Assembly: GCA_023390055.1 (NCBI GenBank)
Contig: JAEWDP010000085.1
Coordinates: 26,353 to 90,352 of the forward strand
Origin: Pseudomonadota bacterium
GTDB taxonomy: Bacteria > Pseudomonadota > Alphaproteobacteria > Rhizobiales > Rhizobiaceae
Length of the DNA: 64,000 bases
Direction of reading: 5' to 3'
Below the pieces are notes generated by a model that had not been told where the DNA came from, did not search any database, and saw only the letters and a program-made list of their open reading frames with translations. How positions within the stretch are numbered: the stretch's first letter is position 1; every line of letters starts with the position of its first letter. The translations under genes were made by a program, and so were the position numbers. This document shows positions 39,769-49,000 of this stretch, piece after piece.

Positions 39769-40299
39769 GTCCTCCCGACGCTGTCGACATAGGCACTCTT
39801 CTGGTTTGCAGACCGGATGTCAACGGAGAGAAAGCTTGCCCAAGAGCCAGCTACCATAGACCCCACTGCCGTAAAGTTGCCCTGTGTTGAGGAAAGTACT
39901 TTCCTTACGAACGAAGGCGTCCTGCTTCAAGGCCAAGTACCGGCTTTTGCGCGAAGCCTCCACAGTCTGGCATCAGGCTTCCTACCGCGGTCTTGGAGAA
40001 CCTGCACCAGGCCATCCTTCAGGATCGACCGGGCGGCGTTAACATCACATTGTCGGCATGAGTACAGGCGAAGAAGGTCGGACCGGAAGCCAGATCGAGG
40101 AGCGACCCGTTCAGCCAGGACTCCTGCCGGACATTTCTCTCGGTCCAGGTCTTGTATTGCTCACCCAGACGACAGGAATGTCATCAGATTTGCGCCGCTG
40201 GGCCCGCGTAACAAGATATACAAGGTCCATCACACGGGTGGGGCGTGACGTCAGTCCCCCATTGGATCACGGGTCCGAGTACTGAGTGCATCACATTAT
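39769..40299. other. Gap upstream of the macroglobulin gene, partly decayed mobile DNA
   Basis: A 531-bp gap holding the promoter of the macroglobulin-pbpC operon at its left end and a possible tnpB remnant on the minus strand (listed separately). A 143-codon plus-strand frame at 39817-40248 lies over the remnant and has no recognisable features. Confidence 0.4.
39927..40111 (-). pseudogene. Possible remnant of a TnpB-type transposon gene (C-terminal end)
   Basis: A minus-strand frame with no start codon reads CRQCDVNAARSILKDGL near 40000-40060 and stops at 39927. The D-x-N-A-A-x-x-I-L block matches the last RuvC motif of IS605-family TnpB proteins, and C-x2-C matches the second half of the zinc finger. 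The few residues normally between them are missing. No tnpB N-terminus or catalytic core is seen nearby. This is a short match, so it could be chance. Confidence 0.35.
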
Positions 40300-41469
40300 T
40301 CATTTCAAACGCTCCAGAATGGAAACGTAATTTGCAACGGCCGCACCACCCATATTGAAGATCCCCGCCTTTTCGGAATTCGGAATCTGCATCTCACCCG
40401 CCTCGCCACAGAGCTGCATTGCGGCCATGATGTGCATGGAAACTCCTGTTGCCCCGACAGGATGGCCCTTGGATTTCAAACCACCAGAGGGATTGACTGG
40501 TAACTTTCCTCCTTTGGCAGTCACTCCCTCACGAACAACCCTATAGCCTTCGCCCGGCCGGGCGAGTCCCATTGCCTCGTACTCGATCAGCTCTGCAATC
40601 GTAAAGCAGTCATGGGTCTCGACAAAATCCAGATCCTCAAGCATCAAACCAGAATCCTGGAGCGATTTCTCCCAAGCCAGACGCGCACCTTCAAACGCAA
40701 CCGGGTCGCGGCGCGACAGGGCCAGAATGTCATTCACATGTGTATAGGCACGAAATCCAATGGCCCGTTGCATATCAGCTGCCACATCAGGATGGGCTAG
40801 GATCAAAGCGGCCGCTCCATCCGAAACCAATGAACAATCTGTCCGACGCAAGGGAGGGGCCACATACGGATTCTTGTCCGACACCGTGTTGCAGAATTCG
40901 AATGAGAAGTCACGCTGCATGTGGGCATAGGGGTTGGCCATACCGTTTGCATGATTTTTGGCAGCAATCATTGCAAGTTCTTCCGAACGGTCTCCGTACT
41001 TTTGGAAATAGGACCTGGCGATCTGTCCAAAAAGGCCGGCGAACCCACCTTCGATATTCGCTTCCTCTTCGCGAAAAGACGCAGAAAGCAAGACATCGCT
41101 GGTCTCTTTCGTTGACAATGATGTCATCTTTTCGGCTCCGATAACGAGAGCAATCCTGCCCCTGCCGGATGCAATGAAGTCAAGTGCCGAGTAGATTGCT
41201 GCGGAGCCCGTTGCACAGGCATTCTCCAGTCTCACGGCCGGTGTATGGTCAAATCCGTCCGCCGCCATTGCGACCAGTGCGCCCTGGAAATCCTGTTTGG
41301 TGAAGCCGTTGTTGAAAACCCCAACGAAGATACCGTCGACGTTCTTCGCTTCAAGCCCGGCGTGAGCAAGGGCGGGGTCGATAACTAAGGCCATCAGTTC
41401 GCGCGTGGTAGGGGCATCCGACTTACCGAATTTCGAGTGAGCCCAACCGACAATCTGTGCTGTCGTCAT
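40300..41469 (-). CDS. Thiolase-family protein (acetyl-CoA acetyltransferase, SCP2-type)
   Basis: A 389-residue thiolase-fold enzyme. The nucleophilic cysteine is C85 in ENACATGSAA, the second site is ETHDCFTIAE (about 284), and the C-terminal GHPVGATG (about 337) holds the catalytic histidine. Layout and motifs fit the SCP2-like thiolase branch rather than classical PhaA or FadA. It may cleave or form 3-oxoacyl-CoA. No partner DUF35 or beta-oxidation gene lies nearby, so its pathway is unclear. ATG has AGGAGAC about 8 bp upstream. Both flanks carry decayed insertion-sequence-like DNA. Confidence 0.87.
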   Translation of the reverse strand: MTTAQIVGWAHSKFGKSDAPTTRELMALVIDPALAHAGLEAKNVDGIFVGVFNNGFTKQDFQGALVAMAADGFDHTPAVRLENACATGSAAIYSALDFIASGRGRIALVIGAEKMTSLSTKETSDVLLSASFREEEANIEGGFAGLFGQIARSYFQKYGDRSEELAMIAAKNHANGMANPYAHMQRDFSFEFCNTVSDKNPYVAPPLRRTDCSLVSDGAAALILAHPDVAADMQRAIGFRAYTHVNDILALSRRDPVAFEGARLAWEKSLQDSGLMLEDLDFVETHDCFTIAELIEYEAMGLARPGEGYRVVREGVTAKGGKLPVNPSGGLKSKGHPVGATGVSMHIMAAMQLCGEAGEMQIPNSEKAGIFNMGGAAVANYVSILERLK

Positions 41470-41546
41470 CTTCCGTCTCCTTCAATTGAACCGACGTGGC
41501 TTCTCTCCTAATCCGGCCATTTTTGACGAGGGCGGAAACCTCGTCT

Positions 41547-41774
41547 TCAAGGCCGCAGTGTCGGCCAAAGATCCCTCTGAGTACCGATACAAGCCATGAA
41601 CCGGCATTTCGGCAGATAGTTGACCAGCAGCCGGACGTGATCGCCTTCGCCATCGCAAGAGGCCAGATAGGCATCGAAAGCTCCGAGGACACATCCCTTC
41701 TTGATCTTGTTAAGAAAGCCATGCGCATGCATCCCAAAAGCGCGATGTCTTCCTGTTTGATAGTCCGTCATCAT
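41547..41774 (-). pseudogene. Decayed IS200/IS605-type tnpA remnant
   Basis: From ATG 41774 the minus-strand frame begins MTDYQTGRHRAFGMHAHG, like the YRxGRHxVxxxHxH start of Y1 (HUH) transposases, and later reads SCDGEGDHVRLLVNYLPK. The latter is the core of the family motif, where HVHLLV is expected; here the second His is Arg, so the metal site is broken. Roughly 20 residues are missing between the two blocks, and the catalytic-tyrosine part is not readable in frame. It therefore looks inactive. A tnpB remnant starts 30 bp away on the opposite strand. Confidence 0.55.
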
Positions 41775-41804
41775 TTGAAAAAGGCTGACGCACAAGATCC
41801 TAAC

Positions 41805-42237
41805 ATGACGAACCGGACGCACAAATATCGCTTCCGTGCAGACGAGGAAGTCAAGGCCTTCATCTCGCTGCTGCGGGGTCGCCATACTCGTCTCCAACGT
41901 CGGTTTGGAACGGCAACCCAACTATTGGCGGAAGGTAAAGCGCACCGATGGCAATAGCGTATCGTCGCCTTCCCAGACGAAGGAGGTGGCATGATCCGTG
42001 CCGAGGTTACGTGGAGCGCAGAATGTCCGATCGATGCACAGCAGCAGACGCTGCGCGATCGACCTGCGGATCGGAAGACAACGGAGCCAAATCAAGATCC
42101 TTCATCTTTCCTGCCGGCATTCAGGGCATGCCGACATCAACACAGCGGTCGACATGAACAAGGCCGCAACACTGCCTTTGGACATGTGCCGACGACGCCC
42201 GGTTCCGGCTGAGAAACCAAGAAGCGAGGTACCCTGA
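41805..42237 (+). pseudogene. Decayed tnpB (TnpB RNA-guided nuclease family) remnant
   Basis: ATG 41805 opens MTNRTHKYRF, like the short basic start of TnpB. After frame changes, the frame at 42088-42177 reads LSCRHSGHADINTAVDMNKAATLP. This matches the C-terminal zinc finger plus the D-x-N-A-A-x-x-I RuvC motif of TnpB. Only about 430 bp lie between the start and the end where an intact gene needs over 1 kb, so most of the nuclease is deleted. Divergent placement against the tnpA remnant is the layout of IS605-type elements. Confidence 0.5.
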
Positions 42238-42395
42238 CTTCCGGCAGGCCATTGCCAAGGCTCCGAGCAGGGATGATGATGACATGTCCATGAGGCTGGT
42301 CGTGCATCGGAACATTGACCCATCCCAGCGTCTCCAGTAGAAGGCCGCATTCAGTTCTCGAACTTGAGAGCCAGAATGCTCCGGAGTTGAAACGG

Positions 42396-42803
42396 ATGGC
42401 GCTATTTCCGCCAATGGCGCGGACACTACCCGACAGTGACCGACGGCTGCACCTGTTAGGGTGGCCATGGGTGGCGCTTGGCCTTTTCTTCGTCGCGTTT
42501 TTCAGCCTTGTTGCCGACGCGGGAAGCGGCGATCGGCAGAAAACCGGTTTACAGTCGGCGGAAAGCAGTTCTGACACGCGGTTCCTCGTCAAACGAACGC
42601 CATTGCGATTTGTGGCGGAGAATGATCGCCGTGACAACGACTCGACTGCCAGTCGGCCAGAACCTGTCACAGGCACTGTTCATCGACAGACGCTGATATC
42701 GCCGGAATGTGGGATCGAAGACTTGCGACTGGTGGAGCCCTGTCTCACCCGTTCGGTGGCAACAATTGGTTTCCAATCTCGTGCACCGCCGGCAAGCAGC
42801 TAA
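42396..42803 (+). CDS. Hypothetical protein with one membrane segment (doubtful)
   Basis: A plus-strand frame of 135 codons from ATG 42396 (the frame opens at 42315). It has one hydrophobic stretch, LGWPWVALGLFFVAFFSLVA, near residues 20-40, followed by a polar tail without motifs. A CCGGAG lies 9 bp before the ATG. It lies in the otherwise decayed 1.4-kb gap between thiolase and secDF, overlapped by an equally long frame on the other strand. No family is recognised; it may not be a gene. Confidence 0.25.
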   Translation: MALFPPMARTLPDSDRRLHLLGWPWVALGLFFVAFFSLVADAGSGDRQKTGLQSAESSSDTRFLVKRTPLRFVAENDRRDNDSTASRPEPVTGTVHRQTLISPECGIEDLRLVEPCLTRSVATIGFQSRAPPASS

Positions 42804-42891
42804 TAGAGGGCGCCACGGCGCGTAACAGAACAGAATTTTGTGCCCGGGTCGCTCGGCGAGGACCACAGCAGGGCTCAGCAGGAACAAAGAT

Positions 42892-45423
42892 ATGAGAAAC
42901 TCACCCTGGGTGGTGTCATTCTACGCCTTCATCATTTTCATTGGCATTGTAATTGCCTTGCCCAACGTACTTCCGCAACCAATTCTTGACCGGGTACCTT
43001 CGTGGCTGCCACACGACCGCGTGTCGCTCGGACTCGACCTTCGCGGCGGATCACATCTCGTGCTTGAAGTCGATCGCGAGGATCTGGTCAATGAACGCCT
43101 TCAAAACCTGTTGCAGGACAGCCGTCGGATACTGCGTGACAACAATGTCGATGCCGCCAGCATCCGCCGCAATGGCAATATCATTACAGTCACGCTGAGG
43201 AACCCCGAACAGCGCGGCGAAGCCGTTACGCAGCTTCAGACCTTGGCCAATCCCGTTGGTTTGGGTACCGCGATCGGCCAGTCGGATCTGGATATTCGTA
43301 CACCTTCAGACAACACTGTGACACTCGCTTTCACAGAGGCCGGCATCACGTCTCATGGTAGCGCAGCAGTGGAGCAAAGTCTTGAGATCATCCGCCAGCG
43401 TGTTGACCAGGTCGGAGTGGCTGAACCAACTATCCAGCGCGTTGGCAATGACCGTGTACTCGTCCAGCTCCCGGGTGAACAGGATCCCTCACACTTGCGC
43501 CAGTTGCTCGGTTCAACTGCAAAGATGAGCTTTCATTTGCTTGGGAACCCCGGGGAACCGGGTGTTACCATGCTGGCGGACGAACAGGGTAACCAGTTTC
43601 CGGTTCAGGACCGCGTAGAACTCTCGGGCGATCGACTGACCGACGCACGTGCAGCGTTTGACCCGCAAACCAACGAACCAGTCGTAAACTTTCGGTTTGA
43701 TACTGCCGGCGCAAATCGCTTTGCCCAGATTACCCAGGCCAATGTCGGTCGCCCATTCGCAATTGTTCTTGATGATAAGGTATTGAGCGCTCCGGTTATT
43801 CGGCAACCGATCACAGGCGGGTCGGGCCAGATATCCGGTGGCTTCTCCGTGGAAGAGGCAAACACACTTTCGGCCCTTCTTCGGGCTGGTGCTTTGCCAG
43901 CAAAGCTGACGGTTATTGAAGAGCGCACTGTTGGTGCCGACCTTGGATCGGATGCCATCGAAATGGGCATCTTCACAGGCCTTGTCGGTTTTGCCCTCGT
44001 CGTCGCATTCATGTTCATCCTTTATGGGGCGTGGGGGATCCTTTCGAATATTGCACTGACCCTCAACGTAATCCTCACCTTCGCTGGCCTTACTTTGCTG
44101 GGGGCAACGCTTACCCTCCCAGGCATTGCCGGTATCGTTCTAGGCATCGGCCTCGCAGTCGATGCGAACGTTCTGATAAATGAACGGATCCGAGAAGAAG
44201 CGCGAAAAGGCAAGAGTGCCTTTGCTGCGATCGATTCTGGTTTCGCACGGGCATATTCAACGATCGTAGATAGCAACGTTACCGCACTTATCGCCACCAT
44301 TTTGCTCTTCTGGTTTGGATCAGGGCCTGTCCGCGGCTTTGCCATTACGATGGCAATCGGGATCGCAATATCCATGTTCACGGCCGTCTCGATTGTTCGC
44401 GTCGCCATGGTATACATCGCAAACCGTTACAAACTGAAAAAGATCCATATCAAGCCACTGCTTCCGATAAGCCTCATCCCCGACGGCACGCAGATCAACT
44501 TCATGAAGGCCCGCTACGCAGGAATTAGCGTTTCACTGGTCCTTTCGTTTGCCTCGATCGTGCTGTTCTTCACACCCGGATTAAACTATGGGGTAGACTT
44601 CCGCGGAGGCATCCAGATGGAGGTTTCCACCGAAGGCGAGGCCGATCTTGCGGCTTTCCGTGAACAGTTGAGCGCTATGGGACTTGGCGAAGTCGCGCTG
44701 CAGGAATTTGGCAGCCCCAATCACCTGCTTGTTCGCATTGAACGACAGCCAGGGGGTGAAGAAGCCCAGACGAATGCGGTGGAGAGTCTACGCGCGGAAG
44801 TTGTGAAGATCGACTCCACTGCCAAGATCGAACGGACTGAGGTCGTCGGGCCGAAGGTCAGTGGCGAACTGGCAACGGCAGGTATCCTCTCCGTTGTCTT
44901 CGCCTCGATCGCGATGCTCATCTATATCTGGGTTCGTTTCGAATGGCCATTTGCGGTTGGCGCCATTGCCACCCTTGTTCTCGATGTTACCAAGACCGTC
45001 GGATTCTTCGTCATTACCGGTCTTGATTTCAATCTGACAGCAATCGCAGCACTGCTCACGCTGGTAGGTTACTCGGTCAACGACAAGGTTGTGGTCTATG
45101 ACCGAATGCGAGAGAATATGCGTCTCTACAAGAAGATGCCTTTGCGAGAGCTCATCGATCGCTCGATCAATGAGACACTCGCACGAAGCCTCTACACATC
45201 GGTGACAGCTTTCCTTGCCATGCTTCCAATGGCGATCTGGGGAGGCAGCGCAGTCGAGAGTTTCGCGATTCCCATGGTATTCGGTATCGTTATCGCTGCC
45301 TCGTCTTCGGTCTTCATCGCTGCCCCAATCCTTCTCTTCCTTGGTGACTGGCGAACGAACCGCGCCAAGAAGTTGGCTGCGTTGACCTCTGTTGAGGATG
45401 GCGAAAAACCAAGCCAGGCATGA
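42892..45423 (+). CDS. secDF: Protein translocase subunit SecDF (fused)
   Basis: An 843-residue inner-membrane protein with SecD and SecF joined in one chain, as common in alphaproteobacteria. The SecD half has an N-terminal helix, LGLDLRGGSHLVLEVD (about 44-59), a large periplasmic domain and five helices. The SecF half repeats the theme, with LNYGVDFRGGIQMEV and a second helix bundle ending near GDWRTNRAKK. It uses the proton gradient to pull secreted proteins from SecYEG on the periplasmic side. ATG 42892 is chosen because AGCAGGA precedes it and MRNSPWVVSFYAF is the usual start; an upstream TTG in frame has no support. A strong terminator follows. Confidence 0.96.
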   Translation: MRNSPWVVSFYAFIIFIGIVIALPNVLPQPILDRVPSWLPHDRVSLGLDLRGGSHLVLEVDREDLVNERLQNLLQDSRRILRDNNVDAASIRRNGNIITVTLRNPEQRGEAVTQLQTLANPVGLGTAIGQSDLDIRTPSDNTVTLAFTEAGITSHGSAAVEQSLEIIRQRVDQVGVAEPTIQRVGNDRVLVQLPGEQDPSHLRQLLGSTAKMSFHLLGNPGEPGVTMLADEQGNQFPVQDRVELSGDRLTDARAAFDPQTNEPVVNFRFDTAGANRFAQITQANVGRPFAIVLDDKVLSAPVIRQPITGGSGQISGGFSVEEANTLSALLRAGALPAKLTVIEERTVGADLGSDAIEMGIFTGLVGFALVVAFMFILYGAWGILSNIALTLNVILTFAGLTLLGATLTLPGIAGIVLGIGLAVDANVLINERIREEARKGKSAFAAIDSGFARAYSTIVDSNVTALIATILLFWFGSGPVRGFAITMAIGIAISMFTAVSIVRVAMVYIANRYKLKKIHIKPLLPISLIPDGTQINFMKARYAGISVSLVLSFASIVLFFTPGLNYGVDFRGGIQMEVSTEGEADLAAFREQLSAMGLGEVALQEFGSPNHLLVRIERQPGGEEAQTNAVESLRAEVVKIDSTAKIERTEVVGPKVSGELATAGILSVVFASIAMLIYIWVRFEWPFAVGAIATLVLDVTKTVGFFVITGLDFNLTAIAALLTLVGYSVNDKVVVYDRMRENMRLYKKMPLRELIDRSINETLARSLYTSVTAFLAMLPMAIWGGSAVESFAIPMVFGIVIAASSSVFIAAPILLFLGDWRTNRAKKLAALTSVEDGEKPSQA

Positions 45424-45450
45424 ACGGCCGAAACTTGAGATAACCAGGAA

Positions 45451-45476
45451 GGGGCGGACCAAAAATCCGCCCTTTT
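45451..45476 (+). terminator. Rho-independent terminator after secDF
   Basis: GGGCGGA and TCCGCCC form a 7-bp GC-rich stem with a 7-nt A-rich loop, followed at once by TTTT. It lies 30 bp after the secDF stop and 30 bp before the yqaA-like gene, so it probably reduces read-through into it. Confidence 0.85.
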
Positions 45477-45503
45477 GCCATCTCTCCAGGAGACAGAGAT
45501 CGC

Positions 45504-45941
45504 TTGTCTGAAATCGTCGCCTATTGCGCGCTGTTCGTAGCCGCGTTTGCTGCTGCAACAATCTTTCCGATGCAGTCAGAGGCATTGCTGGTGGGCCTTA
45601 TACTCACAGACGGCTATTCCACATCGCTCCTGCTGACAGTTGCATCGATCGGCAATACCTTGGGGGCTGTTGTCAACTGGGGGCTCGGCCGTGCCATCGC
45701 GCAACTTCGAAACCGCCGCTGGTTTCCTGTATCATCTGAGAAGCTGATAAAGGCACAGACCTGGTACCGTAGATATGGCAAGTGGTCCCTCCTGCTCAGT
45801 TGGATGCCAGTCGGCGGTGACGCAATTACGGTTCTTGCCGGTATCCTTCGAGAACCTTTACCAGTCTTTCTCTTGTTGGTGTTCATTGGCAAGACAGCCC
45901 GCTACCTTGTGCTTGCGGCCGCAGTGCATGGGCTTGTCTGA
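45504..45941 (+). CDS. YqaA/DedA-like inner-membrane protein
   Basis: A 145-residue membrane protein of the SNARE-associated (VTT/DedA-like) YqaA group: FPMQSEALLVGLI near the start, GNTLGAVVNWGLGR (about 50-63), WYRRYGKWSLLLSWMPVGGDAITVLAGILR (about 86-115), and a C-terminal helix. Three to four hydrophobic segments are visible, with the re-entrant-type GD motif. DedA-family members act in membrane lipid and ion homeostasis; no specific role is known for this one. The start is TTG with AGGAGA about 10 bp upstream. It is separated from secDF by a terminator and converges with putA. Confidence 0.82.
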   Translation: MSEIVAYCALFVAAFAAATIFPMQSEALLVGLILTDGYSTSLLLTVASIGNTLGAVVNWGLGRAIAQLRNRRWFPVSSEKLIKAQTWYRRYGKWSLLLSWMPVGGDAITVLAGILREPLPVFLLLVFIGKTARYLVLAAAVHGLV

Positions 45942-46026
45942 TGTCATCTCCAGCACCGCGCGCATTTTGGTATCGGTGATCGCCTTAAATCATGGTTGCC
46001 GATTGACCGGAGACTTTCAATTGATG

Positions 46027-49000
46027 CTATTCGAGCGTCATCAGGCTCGCATTTCCGCCGGCGGCAGCCGTATTGATGGATGTGGAAACCTCCTCGATCA
46101 ACCAGTTCAGGCAATAGGAATCCAGGTCGTCACGGATATCTGTCGTTGAAGCAGCCTGTACTAGAACCAGTGGTCCAGGTAATTCGGAGATCCGTTTCGT
46201 AACGGAGCGAACCCTTGCTCCATCACCTTCCACAAGTGCGCCGGCATAAGGTCCATCACATGCCCAATCGCTCGACCAGGTCACGCGTGCAACAACGGAA
46301 ACCGGAAGAGATCTCAAAAGATCCTGGAACGCCTCCAAATCGTCAATGACAGCATGATTTCCAGTCGCGAGCACGGCGCCAATTTGGTGATAAAGACCTG
46401 CCTCGGTTTCAGGCACCAGCAGAATTCGCCCACGGGGATGCAACGCATAGAGATTACTTTCACCCACCGGTCCAGGCAACTGAAGGTTCATTCCAAGTGC
46501 GGAACTACTGCCCATGGCCATTGCGTTATCGGCACTATCCTTTTTGTTTCGTGTTTGTAACCAGCGCGCATAATCTAGCAGAACCGGATCCGTATGAACC
46601 GAGCTGTGTTGTGGCGGGATCGGTGGATCGTTGACAAGACGCCCGATATAAAGCGGGCCGCCTGCTTTCGGACCAGTCCCGGACAGACCTCGCCCGCCGA
46701 ATGGCTGGACACCTACAACCGCTCCGATGATATTCCGGTTCACATAAAGATTGCCAGCCCGAATCCGGCTTGTAACGTGTGCGATCGTTTCATCCAGCCG
46801 GGTGTGGAGCCCGAAAGTCAGCCCATAACCGGTCGCATTGATATCATCGATCAACCCATCGAGTTCATTGCGACGATAGCGAACGATATGAAGAACAGGC
46901 CCAAAGATCTCCTGTTCAAGATCTCCCAGTGATTGCAGTTCAATGATGGTGGGGGCCACAAACGTTCCAGATGCAGTCCCGGACGGCATTTCTGTCTGCT
47001 CCACCTTGCGGCCAAGCCTCCGCATTCTTTCGATATGCGCATTGATGTTGTCTCTGGCCTCTTCAGTAATAACCGGTCCAATATCGACACTTATTCGATC
47101 AGGAACACCGATGCTGAGCTCTTTCAGAGCGCCCTTCAGCATCGTCAGTGTCCGCTCGGCAATATCTTCTTGTAAGCACAAGACCCGCAACGCTGAACAT
47201 CGTTGACCGGCGCTGTCGAAAGCCGATGCAATGACGTCACCAACGACCTGTTCGGCAAGTGCGGAAGAATCGACAATCATCGCATTCTGGCCGCCGGTCT
47301 CGGCAATCAGTGGTATCGGTCTACCGTTTGGAAGCAATCTCTCAGCGAGTTGTTTCTGGATGAGCCGTGCAACATCCGTCGAGCCGGTAAACATCACACC
47401 CATCGTTTCTGGTGCCGCCACAAGTGCCGCACCGATCCCGCCATCCCCCGGCATGAACTGAAGGACGTCTGCAGGTATGCCAGCCTGATGGAGGAGCCGT
47501 ACGGCCTCGGCGGCAATGAGTGGTGTTTCTTCTGCTGGTTTTGCAAGTACTGTATTACCCGCCACTATCGCTGCGGAGATCTGTCCGGTAAAAATGGCAA
47601 GCGGAAAATTCCATGGACTGATACAGACAATCGGGCCGAGCGGCTCGTGGGAAGTCCCAAGGGTTCGGCGGGCTTGTCCTGCGTAATAGCGTAGAAAATC
47701 TATGGCTTCGCGAACTTCCGAAATGGCATTTGGCATCGACTTTCCGGCTTCACGCATGATCAGACCCAAAAGAAGCGACATCCGCTCCTGCATCAGATCT
47801 GCTGCTTTGTCCAAACAGTCCGCTCTATGACCCGGCGTCACAGATGCCCAGGCAACAGCCGCGTCGGCTGCCTTTCGCGCAGCACTTCTTGCCTCATCTG
47901 CAGTTGCATCGATTACGACACCGATGTGATCCGATCGATCCGCTGGATTGGCAACAGGCCGGCCTTCGCCAGAACTTACGAGCCCGACAATCATCGGCTG
48001 CGCCTTCCAGTCGACGGAGGCGCTGTATCGCAGCTTCTCTGTCAAAATAGAAAGCGTTTCCTCGTTCGATAGATCAAATCCGCTTGAATTGATCCGCGTT
48101 CCTTCCAGAATATCCCTCGGCAACGCGATCTTATCATGCTTGGCACCGGGATTGCTTGAGGCTTTTACGTTCTCGACAGGATCGGCAATGAGGTCCTCGA
48201 TCGAGACTGCCGGATCCGCGATACGATTGACAAACGAAGAATTAGCGCCATTTTCCAAAAGCCGACGAACGAGGTAGGCTAGCAATGTTTCATGGGTGCC
48301 GACTGGTGCATAGATCCGGCATGGCCGATTGAGCTTGCTCGATCCGACGACCTCGTCATAAAGAGGCTCCCCCATCCCATGCAGGCATTGGAATTCATAC
48401 TTTCCGACATGGAAATCCGGGCCTGCGAGATGGTATATCGTCGCTAACGTCTGCGCATTATGAGTAGCGAATTGGGGGAAGATCAGGTCAGTGGCTGCGA
48501 GGAGTTTCCGTGCGCAGGCTATATAGGAAACATCCGTATGAATCTTGCGTGTGAAAACAGGAAAGTCGTCAAGTCCATCTAGCTGGGCCCTCTTGATCTC
48601 GGCATCCCAATAGGCTCCCTTCACCAACCGTATCATGATCCTGTGATGCGAGCGACGAGCCAGATCGATGAGATAGTCGAGGACAAAGGGGCAGCGCTTA
48701 CCATAGGCCTGAACGACAAATCCGATACCGTTCCAACCTGCCAGCGTTTCATCGGTGCAAAGTTCTTCAAGAAGATCGAGCGAAATCTCAAGCCGATCGG
48801 CCTCTTCTGCATCGATATTGAGGCCGATATCGTAAGAGCGCGCAAGCAATGCAAGAGCCTTTACTCTTGGCAACAGCTCATCCATGACACGACCCGCCTG
48901 GGCGCGGATATAGCGCGGATGCAGCGCTGACAGTTTGATTGAGATGCCGGGACCATCGTAGACACCGCGCCCAGCCGAAGCTTTGCCTATTGCATGGATC

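Noticed and set aside
39817..40248. 143-codon plus-strand frame between a2m and thiolase
   Set aside because: No motif, odd composition rich in Arg/Ser, no ribosome site, and it lies antisense to a more meaningful TnpB-like stretch.
42137..42676. 179-codon minus-strand frame before secDF
   Set aside because: Composition is shadow-like, no start signal or family features; it overlaps the tnpB relic and another frame on the plus strand.
42838..42891. Upstream TTG start giving SecDF 18 extra residues
   Set aside because: No ribosome site before the TTG, whereas AGCAGGA precedes ATG 42892, where the family N-terminus begins.
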